A stretch of 48,298 nt of DNA from Bacteroidales bacterium (GTDB lineage Bacteria; Bacteroidota; Bacteroidia; Bacteroidales; Paludibacteraceae): NCBI GenBank assembly GCA_012517575.1, contig JAAYUQ010000113.1, forward strand, positions 1-48,298. Direction: 5' to 3'. The translations under genes and the position numbers were made by a program. Below the pieces are notes generated by a model, which was not told the origin of the DNA, did not search any database, and worked only from the letters and a program-made list of their open reading frames with translations. This document shows positions 24,411 through 33,943 of this stretch, one piece after another (the stretch's first letter is position 1; every line of letters begins with the position of its first letter).

Positions 24411-25844
24411 ATGAATGAATTAGACTCTCTTTTCCAAGAATTTACAAGTGAAAAACTTCTTCTGAAAGAAGAATTGTCGGCTTCCGGATCGCACAGACGA
24501 TATTTTCGACTCGAGAGTAAACATTCATCCATTATCGGAGTTGAAGGAACTTCTGTTGAAGAGAACAAAGCTTTTATTGAAATGGATAAATTATTCCACA
24601 ATAAAGGATTGCCTGTTCCCGAATTCTATATTCAAAGTAAGGATGGACTGTATTATTTGCAGGAAGATCTGGGAAATACGCTGCTTTTCGATTTTATAGC
24701 AGAAGGAAGAAAAACAGGTGTTTTTTGTGAATTGGAAAAGGAAATGCTTCGCAAAACGATTCGCAAACTTCCCGAAATTCAGGTAAAAGGAGCTGAAGAC
24801 TTGGACTTCTCCATTTGCTATCCTCAACCCGAATTTAACGAACGCTCTATTTTATGGGATTTGAATTATTTTAAATATTGTTTTCTGAAAGCAACAGGTA
24901 TCGACTTTCAGGAAAATTTGCTGGAAGACGATTTTCACCGTTTCTCCAAAATTTTATTGAGCCAACAATCCAACACTTTCATGTATCGCGATTTCCAAAG
25001 CCGAAACGTAATGATAAAAAACTATGAACCCTATTTTATCGACTTTCAGGGAGGGAAAAAAGGACCTTTATATTACGATGTAGCCTCGTTTTTATGGCAG
25101 GCCAAAGCCAAATACAGTGATGAATTACGCGAAGAATTGCTTGAAAACTATCTTTCGGCATTGGCAGAACTTATGCCGATTAATGAAAAGGAATTCAGAG
25201 AGCAATTAAAACATTTTGTTCTATTTCGAATTGTACAAGTGTTGGGAGCTTATGGTTTTCGTGGCTATTTTGAGAAAAAACCGCATTTTTTGGAAAGCAT
25301 TCCTTTTGCCATAGATAATTTAAGAACCATCCTTCAAGAAGAAATTTCAGGTTATCCTTATCTATTGAAAGTGCTCAGACAAATGACGGAGTTAAAACAA
25401 TTTCGTGAAGTTTCGGTAAGGAAACCGCTGGTGGTGAAAATTTACAGTTTTTCCTACAAAAAAGGCATTCCACATGATGATTCAGGTAATGGAGGAGGCT
25501 TTGTTTTTGATTGTAGAGCGGTAAACAATCCAGGCAAATACGAACGTTATGCTCATGTTACAGGTCTCGACGAATCGGTGAAACAATTTTTGGAAGAAGA
25601 TGGAGAAATTCTTTCTTTGCTCGATAATGCCTATAAACTTGTGGATGCTTCGGTAAAACGTTACATGGATCGAGGATTCACCAATTTAATGGTTTGTTTT
25701 GGATGTACAGGCGGACAGCATCGATCGGTTTATTCGGCTCAAAAAATGGCGGAACATATCAACGAAAAATTTGGTGTAGAAGTACAACTTATCCACAGAG
25801 AACAAAATAAGGAACAATTTTTCCCTGTCAGAAAATTGAATTAA
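24411..25844 (+). CDS. AmgK-like sugar kinase fused to RapZ C-terminal domain
   Basis: This is a 477-residue two-domain protein. Residues 1 to about 320 have the aminoglycoside-phosphotransferase (APH/AmgK) kinase fold: GSHRRYFRL nucleotide loop (26-34), the E-x-K-A-F helix, the catalytic loop YRDFQSRNVMI (192-202; D194, N199) and the metal-binding IDFQGGKKGP (D211). Residues 340-465 match the RapZ C-terminal domain: SFSYKKGIP, GFVFDCRAVNNPG, TGLDESVKQFL and the diagnostic FGCTGGQHRSVYSAQKMAEHI (430-450). In E. coli that domain binds glucosamine-6-phosphate and the sRNAs GlmY/GlmZ; here its own P-loop half is replaced by the kinase. A MurU-like gene follows after 42 bases. Kinase action on an amino sugar such as MurNAc is inferred. 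Confidence 0.88.
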   Translation: MNELDSLFQEFTSEKLLLKEELSASGSHRRYFRLESKHSSIIGVEGTSVEENKAFIEMDKLFHNKGLPVPEFYIQSKDGLYYLQEDLGNTLLFDFIAEGRKTGVFCELEKEMLRKTIRKLPEIQVKGAEDLDFSICYPQPEFNERSILWDLNYFKYCFLKATGIDFQENLLEDDFHRFSKILLSQQSNTFMYRDFQSRNVMIKNYEPYFIDFQGGKKGPLYYDVASFLWQAKAKYSDELREELLENYLSALAELMPINEKEFREQLKHFVLFRIVQVLGAYGFRGYFEKKPHFLESIPFAIDNLRTILQEEISGYPYLLKVLRQMTELKQFREVSVRKPLVVKIYSFSYKKGIPHDDSGNGGGFVFDCRAVNNPGKYERYAHVTGLDESVKQFLEEDGEILSLLDNAYKLVDASVKRYMDRGFTNLMVCFGCTGGQHRSVYSAQKMAEHINEKFGVEVQLIHREQNKEQFFPVRKLN

Positions 25845-25886
25845 TCCAAACCGCTTTTTTATTTCCATAAAGAACCACAATTTCTT

Positions 25887-26621
25887 ATGAAAGCAATGAT
25901 ACTGGCTGCCGGTCCGGGTACACGACTTAAACCTATTACCAATCATATTCCAAAAGCATTGGTATCGATAGATGGAAAAACCTTACTCGAACATCAAATT
26001 CTGAAATTGAAATCGGCCGGTTTTAATGAAATAATTGTGAATGTTCATCATTTTGCCGATCAAATTATCGAATTTCTTCAAACAAAAAATAATTTTAATA
26101 TTCGAATAGAGATTTCTGACGAAAGAGATTGCCTTTTGGATACAGGAGGAGCTATACGCAAAGCTGCGTGGTTTTTTGATGACGGAAAACCTTTTTTGGT
26201 ACACAACGTCGATATTCTTTCCAACGTTGATTTAAAAAACTTGATAGATTTTCACCAAAATATCGATAATTTGGCAACGTTGGTGGTAAATCATCGTAAA
26301 ACCTCACGCTGGTTGCTCTTTGACAAACAGATGCAACTGAAAGGATGGTACAATGAAACGACCGGACAAACCAAACCGCAGGGAATAAACTTACAACTTT
26401 ATCAGAGATATGCCTTTTCCGGAATTCAAATTTTGTCACCAAAAGTTTTTGAACTCATGGAAAAATGGAATAAAGTTTTTTCCATTATCGACTTTTATCT
26501 GAGTTGTGTGGAAAAAGAAATCATTTCGGGTTATACCAACGATGAAATAAAAGTTTTGGATGTCGGAAAAATACAAAGTTTAGAGGACGCCGACATTTTT
26601 TTGAAAAACTGCGTGCAATAA
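25887..26621 (+). CDS. MurU-like sugar-1-phosphate nucleotidyltransferase
   Basis: This 244-residue GT-A-fold nucleotidyltransferase transfers a nucleotide to a sugar 1-phosphate. The N-terminal signature MKAMILAAGPGTRLKPITNHIPKAL (1-25) holds the G-x-G-T-R-L and P-K-A-L motifs, followed by ILKLKSAGFNEIIVNVHHFADQI; VHNVDILSNVD near residue 107 supplies the catalytic Asp. Its size, its lack of a C-terminal left-handed beta-helix and its adjacency to an AmgK-like kinase match MurU, which makes UDP-MurNAc from MurNAc-1-phosphate in peptidoglycan recycling. Specificity (UTP or other) cannot be read off the sequence. It converges on aroC with 16 bases between. Confidence 0.85.
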   Translation: MKAMILAAGPGTRLKPITNHIPKALVSIDGKTLLEHQILKLKSAGFNEIIVNVHHFADQIIEFLQTKNNFNIRIEISDERDCLLDTGGAIRKAAWFFDDGKPFLVHNVDILSNVDLKNLIDFHQNIDNLATLVVNHRKTSRWLLFDKQMQLKGWYNETTGQTKPQGINLQLYQRYAFSGIQILSPKVFELMEKWNKVFSIIDFYLSCVEKEIISGYTNDEIKVLDVGKIQSLEDADIFLKNCVQ

Positions 26622-26637
26622 ACATTGATTGGAAATT

Positions 26638-27702
26638 TCAGATTTTCATAAGCGACAAATCCATCAAGGTAAGCGCTGTCATGGCTTCCACAATGGGAAT
26701 AGCGCGTGGCAAAACACATGGATCATGGCGTCCGCGAGCTTCCAGCTCCACTTCCTGAGCATGAATATCTACCGTGTTCTGTTTTTTGGAAATAGTAGCT
26801 ACCGGCTTGAAAAGGACACGAAAATATATATCCTGTCCATTGCTTATGCCACCTTGAATGCCTCCAGAATTATTGGTTCGCGTAGTGATTTTGTCACCAT
26901 CTTTTACAAATTCGTCATTCATTTGCGAACCGCGGAGAGCTACACCTTCAAAACCTTTTCCGTAATCGAATCCGTGAGTTGCGTTTATGCTCAACATAGC
27001 CTGTGCCAACCGCGATTGGAGTTTATCGAAAATCGGTTCTCCCCAGCCAATCGGAACACCTTTAACTACGCAGGTAATAATACCTCCTATCGAATCACCT
27101 TCATCCTTTAATTGTTGAATGTAAGCTATCATTTTTTCGGCTGTTTCAGGTTCGGGACAACGAATAGAATTACTTTCAATCAGCGAAAAATCAATTTGTT
27201 CATAAGTTTTATTCATGGCAATATGTCCCACCTGCGAAGTAAAAGCATTGATTTGAATACCTATTTTTCGCAAGCCCAACTTGGCTATTGCTCCGGCTGC
27301 AACTCGAGCTGCCGTTTCGCGTGCTGAACTTCTGCCTCCTCCGCGATAGTCGCGTATGCCGTATTTTTGCTGATAAGTAAAGTCGGCATGTGAAGGTCGA
27401 TAAACATCTTTCAGATGATTATAATCGGCACTCCTCTGATTTTCATTCCAAATCACAAAAGCTATAGGCGCTCCCGTGGATTTTCCTTCAAAAATTCCTG
27501 AAAGAAATTCAACTTTGTCCTCTTCTTTTCGCGGCGTTGAAATATTGGATTGCCCCGGACGACGACGATTCAATTCGTTCTGAATGAATGTTTCATCTAT
27601 TTCTATTCCCGGAGGACATCCATCAATAACGCCTCCAATGGCTTTGCCATGTGATTCGCCAAAAGATGTAAATGTGAAAAACTTGCCAATGGTATTCGAC
27701 AT
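26638..27702 (-). CDS. aroC: Chorismate synthase
   Basis: This enzyme makes chorismate from 5-enolpyruvylshikimate-3-phosphate using reduced FMN, the last step of the shikimate pathway. It has 354 residues, the usual length. Family signatures are present: [18 protein letters not shown] (about 15-32), [22 protein letters not shown] (about 120-141), and the C-terminal [17 protein letters not shown] and [17 protein letters not shown]. The catalytic histidines (H17 in GESHG and the ATHGFD motif) are present. No other aro genes are near. Confidence 0.97.
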   Translation of the reverse strand: MSNTIGKFFTFTSFGESHGKAIGGVIDGCPPGIEIDETFIQNELNRRRPGQSNISTPRKEEDKVEFLSGIFEGKSTGAPIAFVIWNENQRSADYNHLKDVYRPSHADFTYQQKYGIRDYRGGGRSSARETAARVAAGAIAKLGLRKIGIQINAFTSQVGHIAMNKTYEQIDFSLIESNSIRCPEPETAEKMIAYIQQLKDEGDSIGGIITCVVKGVPIGWGEPIFDKLQSRLAQAMLSINATHGFDYGKGFEGVALRGSQMNDEFVKDGDKITTRTNNSGGIQGGISNGQDIYFRVLFKPVATISKKQNTVDIHAQEVELEARGRHDPCVLPRAIPIVEAMTALTLMDLSLMKI

Positions 27703-27739
27703 AACTTTTTTTGGGAAAAATATTATTCAAAAAGAAAAT

Positions 27740-27771
27740 GCAATGGAAAAGTTTAAAAACTTTCCCATTGC
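27740..27771 (-). terminator. Intrinsic terminator between slyD and aroC
   Basis: A 15-bp stem (GCAATGGGAAAGTTT / AAACTTTTCCATTGC on the minus strand, one G-T pair) has a two-base spacer in perfect register, so the real loop is somewhat larger. A T-rich tract follows on the minus strand. It lies 20 bases after the slyD stop. Confidence 0.8.
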
Positions 27772-27790
27772 TTGAAATTTAAAATTTGAA

Positions 27791-28375
27791 TTACTTATTG
27801 CAGGTGCAATTGGGATCTTCACAACCATCGCTATCGCAACTACAGCCTTCGTCAGAAGAACAATTTCCGCCACAACTGCACGAATTATTCATCAAAGCAG
27901 CCAATTCGGCTTCTGAAGCTTCGCGCACTTCCAACACCTGACCTTTGAAATGAAGATTCTGACCAGCCAACGGATGATTTAAATCTACCGTAACAATCTG
28001 ATCGGTTACGGTAACAATTTGAGCATTAAATCGATTACCATCGGTATCCATTAAAGGAACTACATTTCCTTCAAAAACCACATTTTCATCAATTTTTCCA
28101 TCAACTTCGAAGATTTTTTTGTCTAAATCGATGACAGCTTCTTCATCATAAGGGCCATAAGCATCTTCATCATTTATGGTGAACTCAAAAGAATCGCCTG
28201 ATTGCAATCCGTATAAATTTTCTTCAAATTTTGGGAGCATCATGCCCACTCCATAAATAAAACTCAGTGGACGTTCTTCGGTGGCACGTTCCATTAATTC
28301 CAATTCGCCTTGATTTTCTCCGTCAACATATAAATCGTATTTAGCTGACACTGACTTGTTTGCTTCAATTCTCAT
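27791..28375 (-). CDS. slyD: SlyD-type FKBP peptidyl-prolyl isomerase with Cys-rich tail
   Basis: A 194-residue cytosolic chaperone and prolyl isomerase. The FKBP domain has GELELMERATEERPLSFIYGVGMMLPKFEENLYGLQSGD and the inserted-flap segment (about 70-130) with NHPLAGQNLHFKGQVLEVREASEAEL typical of SlyD. The tail (about 163-194) holds eight cysteines in pairs (SCSCGGNCSS, CSCDSDGCEDPNCTCNK) and no histidine, unlike the His-rich tail of E. coli SlyD. The tail is expected to bind metal ions. It is a single-gene unit closed by a terminator. Confidence 0.92.
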   Translation of the reverse strand: MRIEANKSVSAKYDLYVDGENQGELELMERATEERPLSFIYGVGMMLPKFEENLYGLQSGDSFEFTINDEDAYGPYDEEAVIDLDKKIFEVDGKIDENVVFEGNVVPLMDTDGNRFNAQIVTVTDQIVTVDLNHPLAGQNLHFKGQVLEVREASEAELAALMNNSCSCGGNCSSDEGCSCDSDGCEDPNCTCNK

Positions 28376-28524
28376 TTTTTACTCTTTTAAAATTATATTT
28401 AATTAATTGTTTGTTTTTGATTTTTTGCTATTGATTTTTTAATTCTCTTAGTAATAAACTGATTTTTAATCAAAATGTTCATTTATTATTCAAATTTCTT
28501 ATAGAAAAATTATTTCTTTTCTTG

Positions 28525-31308
28525 CTAATACCATGTAATGGGTGTGGAACCGTAACCACTACGTTTTTCATATTTCAAATCGCGCAACATGCTGGAATTT
28601 ACTCCAATTCTGAAATAATATGACTGAAAAGGTCCGAAAGGAACAAAACTGGCCGACATATTCCAACAATGTAGATCGCGAGAAACATTGATACTGGTAT
28701 AAGTAAATTGTTTTGCAACAAAATCATAAGAAGTGCTCGAACTGATTCTCCATTTCGGTGTCAGCGAAATGTCTCCGGAAAAACTTAAGTTATGTGTAAA
28801 TCCCATTTTGTATTCCATTTTTTCTTTGTCGAAAACATTGGTATTGGCATAACGTACAGAATAGCTGATATTAATATTCCACGGAATGGTAACTTTCTGA
28901 TAGCCATCAGCATCTGTTTGAATCTCCTGATTGGCATTATCTGATTGTACCAATTGATTCATTTCTGTAGAAGGAATATTTTCTCCTTCATCCGAATTTT
29001 CTGGATTTTCATTTGTAGATGTATCTTTTTTGTCATCAGCCTTTTTATTATCTCCACGCGAAAAAAGTTTTTTGAACGTATCGTTATTCAAAGTCAGACT
29101 GTAAGATGCATTTGTCCCGAGAAACTTGGGAAATTTATGATAATTCCAACGTAATTTATTGATCCTGACAGGATTTCCATACTGATTTAAACCATACATG
29201 TATGGGTCGAACGCTCCACTAAGATTTAACGAGTATTTATCGCTGAATTTTATTCGCAGATTGGTACTAAAATTAGACCACTGCATGGAATCAGCAGCCA
29301 GATTGTATCCTCCACTTACTGAAAAATTATCAATCAAACTGATTTTTTTAAAAGGTTCTTTCCCGGTTGTATCGTTGTCGTTTCTCAATTTCATTTCTAT
29401 GTTGTTGGCAAATGAAAAATTGATATTCCCCGACTTGCCCGAACCCGGATAACCATACAAACTTCCCTGATAATGAGAATAAACAACTTCTTCTTCTATC
29501 ATATTGGCGGGATTAGAAGGATCTTTTGTGGTTTTTTGGTAAGAATCGTAATAACCCCAACGTGGATCACCAAAGTCAGGAGTATATCCAAAGCCGATTG
29601 TCGGAGTAAAAACATGACGAATACGGTCAATTTTATCACCAAAAATGGAACGAATGGGAATAAAGAATCCATACAGCTTGGTAGAAGCCGAAACACCCAT
29701 ATTAAAATCATAAACCCTGTTAAAACCACTTACAGTATCGGTTATTTCCTTTTGGTTATCGGCATCCCAATGCTTATCGACAGATTGTAAATACCAACGT
29801 TCCGTGTAGTTAAAAGAAGGAGATATATTGATATACTTGAACAAATTGAAAGTAGCACTCACCGGAATGCTATGCCTCATTCCGTTCCGCCAGTCTTTGG
29901 ACAAAGAAGAAGACAACAGAAGAGATTCTTTAGTGTCAATACTGTTGGCAAAAGTCCCTGAATAGGACATATAAATTTTTTCGTACCATCTCTCATTACC
30001 AACGGCATTTTTTCGTTTAAAAGGAGTAAATCGGCTGAAAGCAATATTCAAAGTTGGCAAAGTCAAACTGATTGTTGAATCTTTTGTGCGCTGATTTATC
30101 AACATGCTTCCCGAGAGACTAAGATTAGGAAGAGAAGGAAATCTTTTTGTAAAAGACACACTGGATCCTTTGGTATTTTCAGAATTCAGATTTGGATTAA
30201 AATAGCTGTTAATATTGCTGCGATTATAACCACTGGTCGAGAAATTGACGCTGGAAGTAAAAGTAAAATACGGATTGGCTTTCTGATCTTGCGAATGAGT
30301 CCATTGAATACTCATATTGGTTGCTTTGCTGTAATCGGGTAAATCTTTTTCGCCATTAACATCTACACGATAACTAAAACTGAAATTTCCACTAAACTTA
30401 TACTTTTTTATATATCTCGAATTGGCAGTAAGTGCCCACGTACCTTTCGTATAAATATCTCCCAGTAATTCCAAATCGGCATAATCGCTTAAGGCAAAAT
30501 AATAACCGCCATTTGTCAATCCAAAGCCTCGATTCAGTTCATCAGCATAATTGGGCATTAATATACCCGAAGAATATTTGTCGGTAAAAGGGAAAAAACC
30601 AAAAGGAACGGCAATTGGTAAAGGAACGTCTGCCAATACAAGATAAGCCGGACCAGTAACAATATAGTCTCCAGGTTTTATTTTTCCTTTGGTCAAATAA
30701 AGATAAAAATCGGGATGGTCGTGCTTATCGCAAGTTGTATATTTTCCATCGGCAATCAGTAAAATATTGTCGTCCAATTTTTTTGTTTTGTCACTAATTA
30801 CATAACCTTCACCCTGTTGGGTTACTGCATTTCGAATATATCCTTTCTTGCTTCGCAAATTGTAGGTCAGTTCTTTCGAATTATAGGTTGCTTCTCCTTC
30901 ACTGAAAACCGGTTCACCAATTTTATTTCCCAATGAATCGGTTTCTCCTCTGGCATAAACCAGACTGCTGTCCATCTTAACACGAATAAAATCGGCTTGA
31001 AGAGTAATGTTTTTGTACTTCACATCACCTTTCCCGTGCAGAAAACCTGTACCATTTCCGTAAAAAACAATAGAATCGGCAGCCGAATAACTAATTTCGG
31101 CATCAATTTTGTTGGGATTTTCTTTGGGCACAGATACTTTTAATGTATCGATAGATGATGAAATAGAATCTGCATGCAATGTTTGGATCGAATCGGTAGG
31201 CGATTGAACAAAACACTTTGCTTGCATACAAAATGAAATATTCAACCCTGTAATTAAGAGGAATAATTTGCATTTCAGATTGTTGTGAAATTTAAAATTA
31301 TGGAGCAT
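28525..31308 (-). CDS. lptD: LPS-assembly outer-membrane protein LptD (Bacteroidetes type)
   Basis: The 927-residue protein has a signal peptide (about 1-30), an OstA/LptA-like jelly-roll N-terminal domain (about 67-230: DSIVFYGNGTGFLHGKGDVKYKNITLQADFIRV, EATYNSKELTYNLRSKKGYIRNA) and a large C-terminal beta-barrel rich in aromatic/Ser strands, ending in a barrel-like C terminus. The motif VPLPIAVPFGFFPFTDKYSSGILMP is the LptD barrel-entry signature. It inserts LPS or LOS in the outer leaflet with LptE. A low-complexity insert at about 755-800 (NKKADDKKDTSTNENPENSDE) may be an exposed loop. It is divergent from the amidase gene. Confidence 0.92.
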   Translation of the reverse strand: MLHNFKFHNNLKCKLFLLITGLNISFCMQAKCFVQSPTDSIQTLHADSISSSIDTLKVSVPKENPNKIDAEISYSAADSIVFYGNGTGFLHGKGDVKYKNITLQADFIRVKMDSSLVYARGETDSLGNKIGEPVFSEGEATYNSKELTYNLRSKKGYIRNAVTQQGEGYVISDKTKKLDDNILLIADGKYTTCDKHDHPDFYLYLTKGKIKPGDYIVTGPAYLVLADVPLPIAVPFGFFPFTDKYSSGILMPNYADELNRGFGLTNGGYYFALSDYADLELLGDIYTKGTWALTANSRYIKKYKFSGNFSFSYRVDVNGEKDLPDYSKATNMSIQWTHSQDQKANPYFTFTSSVNFSTSGYNRSNINSYFNPNLNSENTKGSSVSFTKRFPSLPNLSLSGSMLINQRTKDSTISLTLPTLNIAFSRFTPFKRKNAVGNERWYEKIYMSYSGTFANSIDTKESLLLSSSLSKDWRNGMRHSIPVSATFNLFKYINISPSFNYTERWYLQSVDKHWDADNQKEITDTVSGFNRVYDFNMGVSASTKLYGFFIPIRSIFGDKIDRIRHVFTPTIGFGYTPDFGDPRWGYYDSYQKTTKDPSNPANMIEEEVVYSHYQGSLYGYPGSGKSGNINFSFANNIEMKLRNDNDTTGKEPFKKISLIDNFSVSGGYNLAADSMQWSNFSTNLRIKFSDKYSLNLSGAFDPYMYGLNQYGNPVRINKLRWNYHKFPKFLGTNASYSLTLNNDTFKKLFSRGDNKKADDKKDTSTNENPENSDEGENIPSTEMNQLVQSDNANQEIQTDADGYQKVTIPWNINISYSVRYANTNVFDKEKMEYKMGFTHNLSFSGDISLTPKWRISSSTSYDFVAKQFTYTSINVSRDLHCWNMSASFVPFGPFQSYYFRIGVNSSMLRDLKYEKRSGYGSTPITWY

Positions 31309-31338
31309 CCGTCGGATTAAACATTTTCAATTAAGCTG

Positions 31339-31346
31339 CAAATTTA
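31339..31346 (-). promoter_or_regulatory. -7 box for lptD
   Basis: On the minus strand this reads TAAATTTG followed by CAGC, about 30 bases before the lptD ATG. Confidence 0.5.
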
Positions 31347-31432
31347 AGGAAAAAAATAGCTATCTGCAGTATGTACCCGCTTTTTTATGATTAATTTCAA
31401 ATTTATCCACTGGAATTTGAAATAAAAAAGAT

Positions 31433-31440
31433 TAATTTTG
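31433..31440 (+). promoter_or_regulatory. -7 box for the amidase gene
   Basis: TAATTTTG followed by CAGAG matches TAnnTTTG, about 37 bases before the ATG at 31477. The lptD and amidase promoters are divergent and about 90 bases apart. Confidence 0.5.
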
Positions 31441-31476
31441 CAGAGAATAAAAGGATTGTAAAATAACAGGGAAAAA

Positions 31477-32772
31477 ATGAACCGAAAAAAGTTCATCAGT
31501 AATAAAAAACAATTCGATGCAGAAAAAGAAAAAAAAGTTCTCGGCATGAAAATTTCATTTCAAAAGTATTTATTGCTGCCTTACGGGTTTTTGATATTAT
31601 TTTTATCATTTTTTGTTTCTCTTAGTTCAGCCCAGGACAAAAAATTTGTAGTTGTAATCGATGCGGGACACGGAGGACATGATCCTGGTGCTATGGGAAA
31701 AATTTCAAGGGAAAAAGATATCAATCTCGGCGTTGCCATAGAATTGTCCAAACTCATGGAAGACAATAAGGAATTGAAAGTGGTACTAACCCGAAAAACG
31801 GACAAATATCTTACCCTGCAGGAACGTGCCGACATCGCCAACGATAATCATGCAGATCTTTTCATTTGTATCCACACCAATTCTTCAAAAAGTGCTATGG
31901 CTTACGGAGCCGAAACCTATACGCTGGGTTTGGCAAAAACAAATGCCAACCTTGAAGTAGCCATGCGTGAAAATTCCGTTATTTTGCTCGAAGAAAATTA
32001 TCAAACTAAATATCAGGGCTTTGACCCGGCTTCGGTCGATTCTTATATTATGTTTGAGTTTATGCAGGACAAGTATCTGGATAAAAGTATCGAATTTGCT
32101 TCATTGGTGCAGCGACACCTCGACAGAAACGGGCGCTTGGACAGAGGCGTTCGTCAGGCAGGTTTTTGGGTATTACATCGCTCTGCTTGTCCCAGCACGC
32201 TTATTGAACTCGGTTTTATTTCCAATCCCGAAGAAGAACTTTTCTTAAATTCAGAATATGGACAAAAAAAGATGGCTCAAGCAATTTACAGCGCTTTTTT
32301 AGAGTTCAAAAAAGAACATGACAAGCGAAATGGGAAACCAAATTCTTCGTCAACTCTCAATCAGATTTCTTCCAATAAGTCGGAAGATGTAATTTCAGAA
32401 AATCAAAACAATTATTCAACTTCTGAAGGACAAAAAAAAATAGAAGAAACGAATACTTCTAACAACACAATAGAAGAAAAACAAAAAGAAAATATATCAC
32501 CATCAGACCAACAACCTATTTTCAAATTACAGATTCTGGCATCAAAAAAGAAATTATCTCCTCAATCTAATGAACTAAAAGAGTTGAAATCTGTTGATTA
32601 TTACTTTGAGGACGGACTATACAAATATACTTTTGGAGCTGAAACCGATTACAATAAAATAGTTCAATTGAAAAACGATTTATCTGCCAAATTTCCACAA
32701 GCATTTATCATTGCTTTCATCAATGGTAAAAAAACGGATGTGAAGGAAGCTTTACGTTTGACAGGCAAATAA
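31477..32772 (+). CDS. N-acetylmuramoyl-L-alanine amidase with C-terminal SPOR-like region
   Basis: This periplasmic zinc amidase of the Amidase_3 family cleaves the bond between MurNAc and the stem peptide, acting at cell separation. The zinc motif VVIDAGHGGHDPGAMG lies at about residues 61-76, the second Glu/His region at IHTNSS, and the catalytic Glu at LIELGFISNPEEE near 246. The C-terminal 85 residues (FKLQILASKKKL...) resemble a SPOR-like septal-binding domain after a Ser/Glu-rich linker. With the ATG at 31477 (preceded by AGGG) the protein has a 23-residue basic extension before the hydrophobic segment. The ATG at 31546 would give a conventional signal peptide (MKISFQKYLLLPYGF...SLSSAQ) and may be the real start. 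The mlaD gene follows, as often in Bacteroidetes. Confidence 0.9.
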   Translation: MNRKKFISNKKQFDAEKEKKVLGMKISFQKYLLLPYGFLILFLSFFVSLSSAQDKKFVVVIDAGHGGHDPGAMGKISREKDINLGVAIELSKLMEDNKELKVVLTRKTDKYLTLQERADIANDNHADLFICIHTNSSKSAMAYGAETYTLGLAKTNANLEVAMRENSVILLEENYQTKYQGFDPASVDSYIMFEFMQDKYLDKSIEFASLVQRHLDRNGRLDRGVRQAGFWVLHRSACPSTLIELGFISNPEEELFLNSEYGQKKMAQAIYSAFLEFKKEHDKRNGKPNSSSTLNQISSNKSEDVISENQNNYSTSEGQKKIEETNTSNNTIEEKQKENISPSDQQPIFKLQILASKKKLSPQSNELKELKSVDYYFEDGLYKYTFGAETDYNKIVQLKNDLSAKFPQAFIIAFINGKKTDVKEALRLTGK

Positions 32773-32897
32773 CATAAATATTTTTCCCCTGAACATCTTC
32801 GAAAATTGAACTGATAAACAAACCAAAATTCTCAATGTGGTAAAAGTAAACTAAAAATTTTTAATGAAATAAATAAAATTCTGATAATTAACAATTT

Positions 32898-33809
32898 ATG
32901 AAAAAAAAATTATTCAATAAAGAAGTAAAGATAGGATTAATGGTTTTTGTAGCCATTTTTTTACTGTATTTCGGATTAAACTTTCTGAAAGGAATTGATA
33001 TTTTTACCACAACCCGTTCATACTATGCTACTTATGAAAATCTGGATGGCTTGGTTGCCTCTTCTCCTGTATTTATTAAAGGATTTAAAGTAGGACAAGT
33101 TGACGAAATTCAGTACGACTTTTCAAAAGAAAAACCATTTCTGGTAAAAATATCTATCGAAAAAAAAATCAATCTCCCTAAGAACACCAAAATTCAACTA
33201 TTTGACAACGGTTTGATGGGTGGAAAAGCCATCCAACTGATTTTTGAGCCTTACGCCTCTACACAAAATTTTTGTAAAAACGGGGATACACTAAAATCGG
33301 AAGTAAAACCTGGACTTATGGCTGACTTAAGTGCCAATTTGCTACCAAAAATTGAAAGTATTTCCACACAGACTGATTCGCTTTTGCGTTCCATTCGCTC
33401 CATTACCGAAGGCGACAAATTAAACAATAGCCTGGCATCTATTGAAAAAACCACTGCTGACCTGGCAGAAACTTCGGCACAAATGAAGACTCTGATTAAA
33501 TTTCAGCTTCCACCGATTATGAATAATTTGAGTGGCGCTTCTTCCGACTTCAAAACCGTAACTTCAAATCTCAAAGAAATAAATTTTGCTTCTACCATGA
33601 ACAACGTTGACCAAACAGTTTCCAATCTAAATTTACTTACTAATAAAATCAACAACGGAGAAGGAAGTTTGGGCATGCTCCTCACCGATCAGCAACTCTA
33701 CCTGAATTTGGCAAATACTTCCTCGAGTGCCAATCAGTTGCTGATTGATTTGAAAAACAACCCAAAACGTTATGTTCATTTTTCACTTTTTGGAAGCAAA
33801 ACGAAATAA
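32898..33809 (+). CDS. mlaD: MlaD-family MCE-domain lipid transport protein
   Basis: This 303-residue protein has an N-terminal transmembrane anchor (about 11-29) and one MCE domain (about 38-118: YYATYENLDGLVASSPVFIKGFKVGQV ... GLMGGKAIQLIFEP). A long helical C-terminal part with many Ser/Thr/Asn repeats follows (about 140-290). MCE proteins form hexameric rings that carry phospholipids between inner and outer membrane. The partner MlaE and MlaF genes are not in the window. It follows the amidase after 125 bases, an arrangement common in Bacteroidetes. Confidence 0.9.
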   Translation: MKKKLFNKEVKIGLMVFVAIFLLYFGLNFLKGIDIFTTTRSYYATYENLDGLVASSPVFIKGFKVGQVDEIQYDFSKEKPFLVKISIEKKINLPKNTKIQLFDNGLMGGKAIQLIFEPYASTQNFCKNGDTLKSEVKPGLMADLSANLLPKIESISTQTDSLLRSIRSITEGDKLNNSLASIEKTTADLAETSAQMKTLIKFQLPPIMNNLSGASSDFKTVTSNLKEINFASTMNNVDQTVSNLNLLTNKINNGEGSLGMLLTDQQLYLNLANTSSSANQLLIDLKNNPKRYVHFSLFGSKTK

Positions 33810-33909
33810 TCATTATTTAGAATTTATCTAAATAAGAAGTTAATGAAATAATTTTGATTTAATTATTTAACACCTTTGAAACACTTGTTAATAAAAGGTT
33901 TTAATGTGA

Positions 33910-33943
33910 GAAATCGGAAAATTTTAAATTCCGATTTCTTTTT
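33910..33943 (+). terminator. Intrinsic terminator downstream of mlaD
   Basis: A perfect 10-bp stem (GAAATCGGAA / TTCCGATTTC) with a 9-base loop, followed by five T. It starts 101 bases after the mlaD stop. Confidence 0.85.

Noticed and set aside
26629-27111. 160-codon plus-strand frame opposite aroC
   Set aside because: Antisense shadow of aroC; composition is not protein-like.
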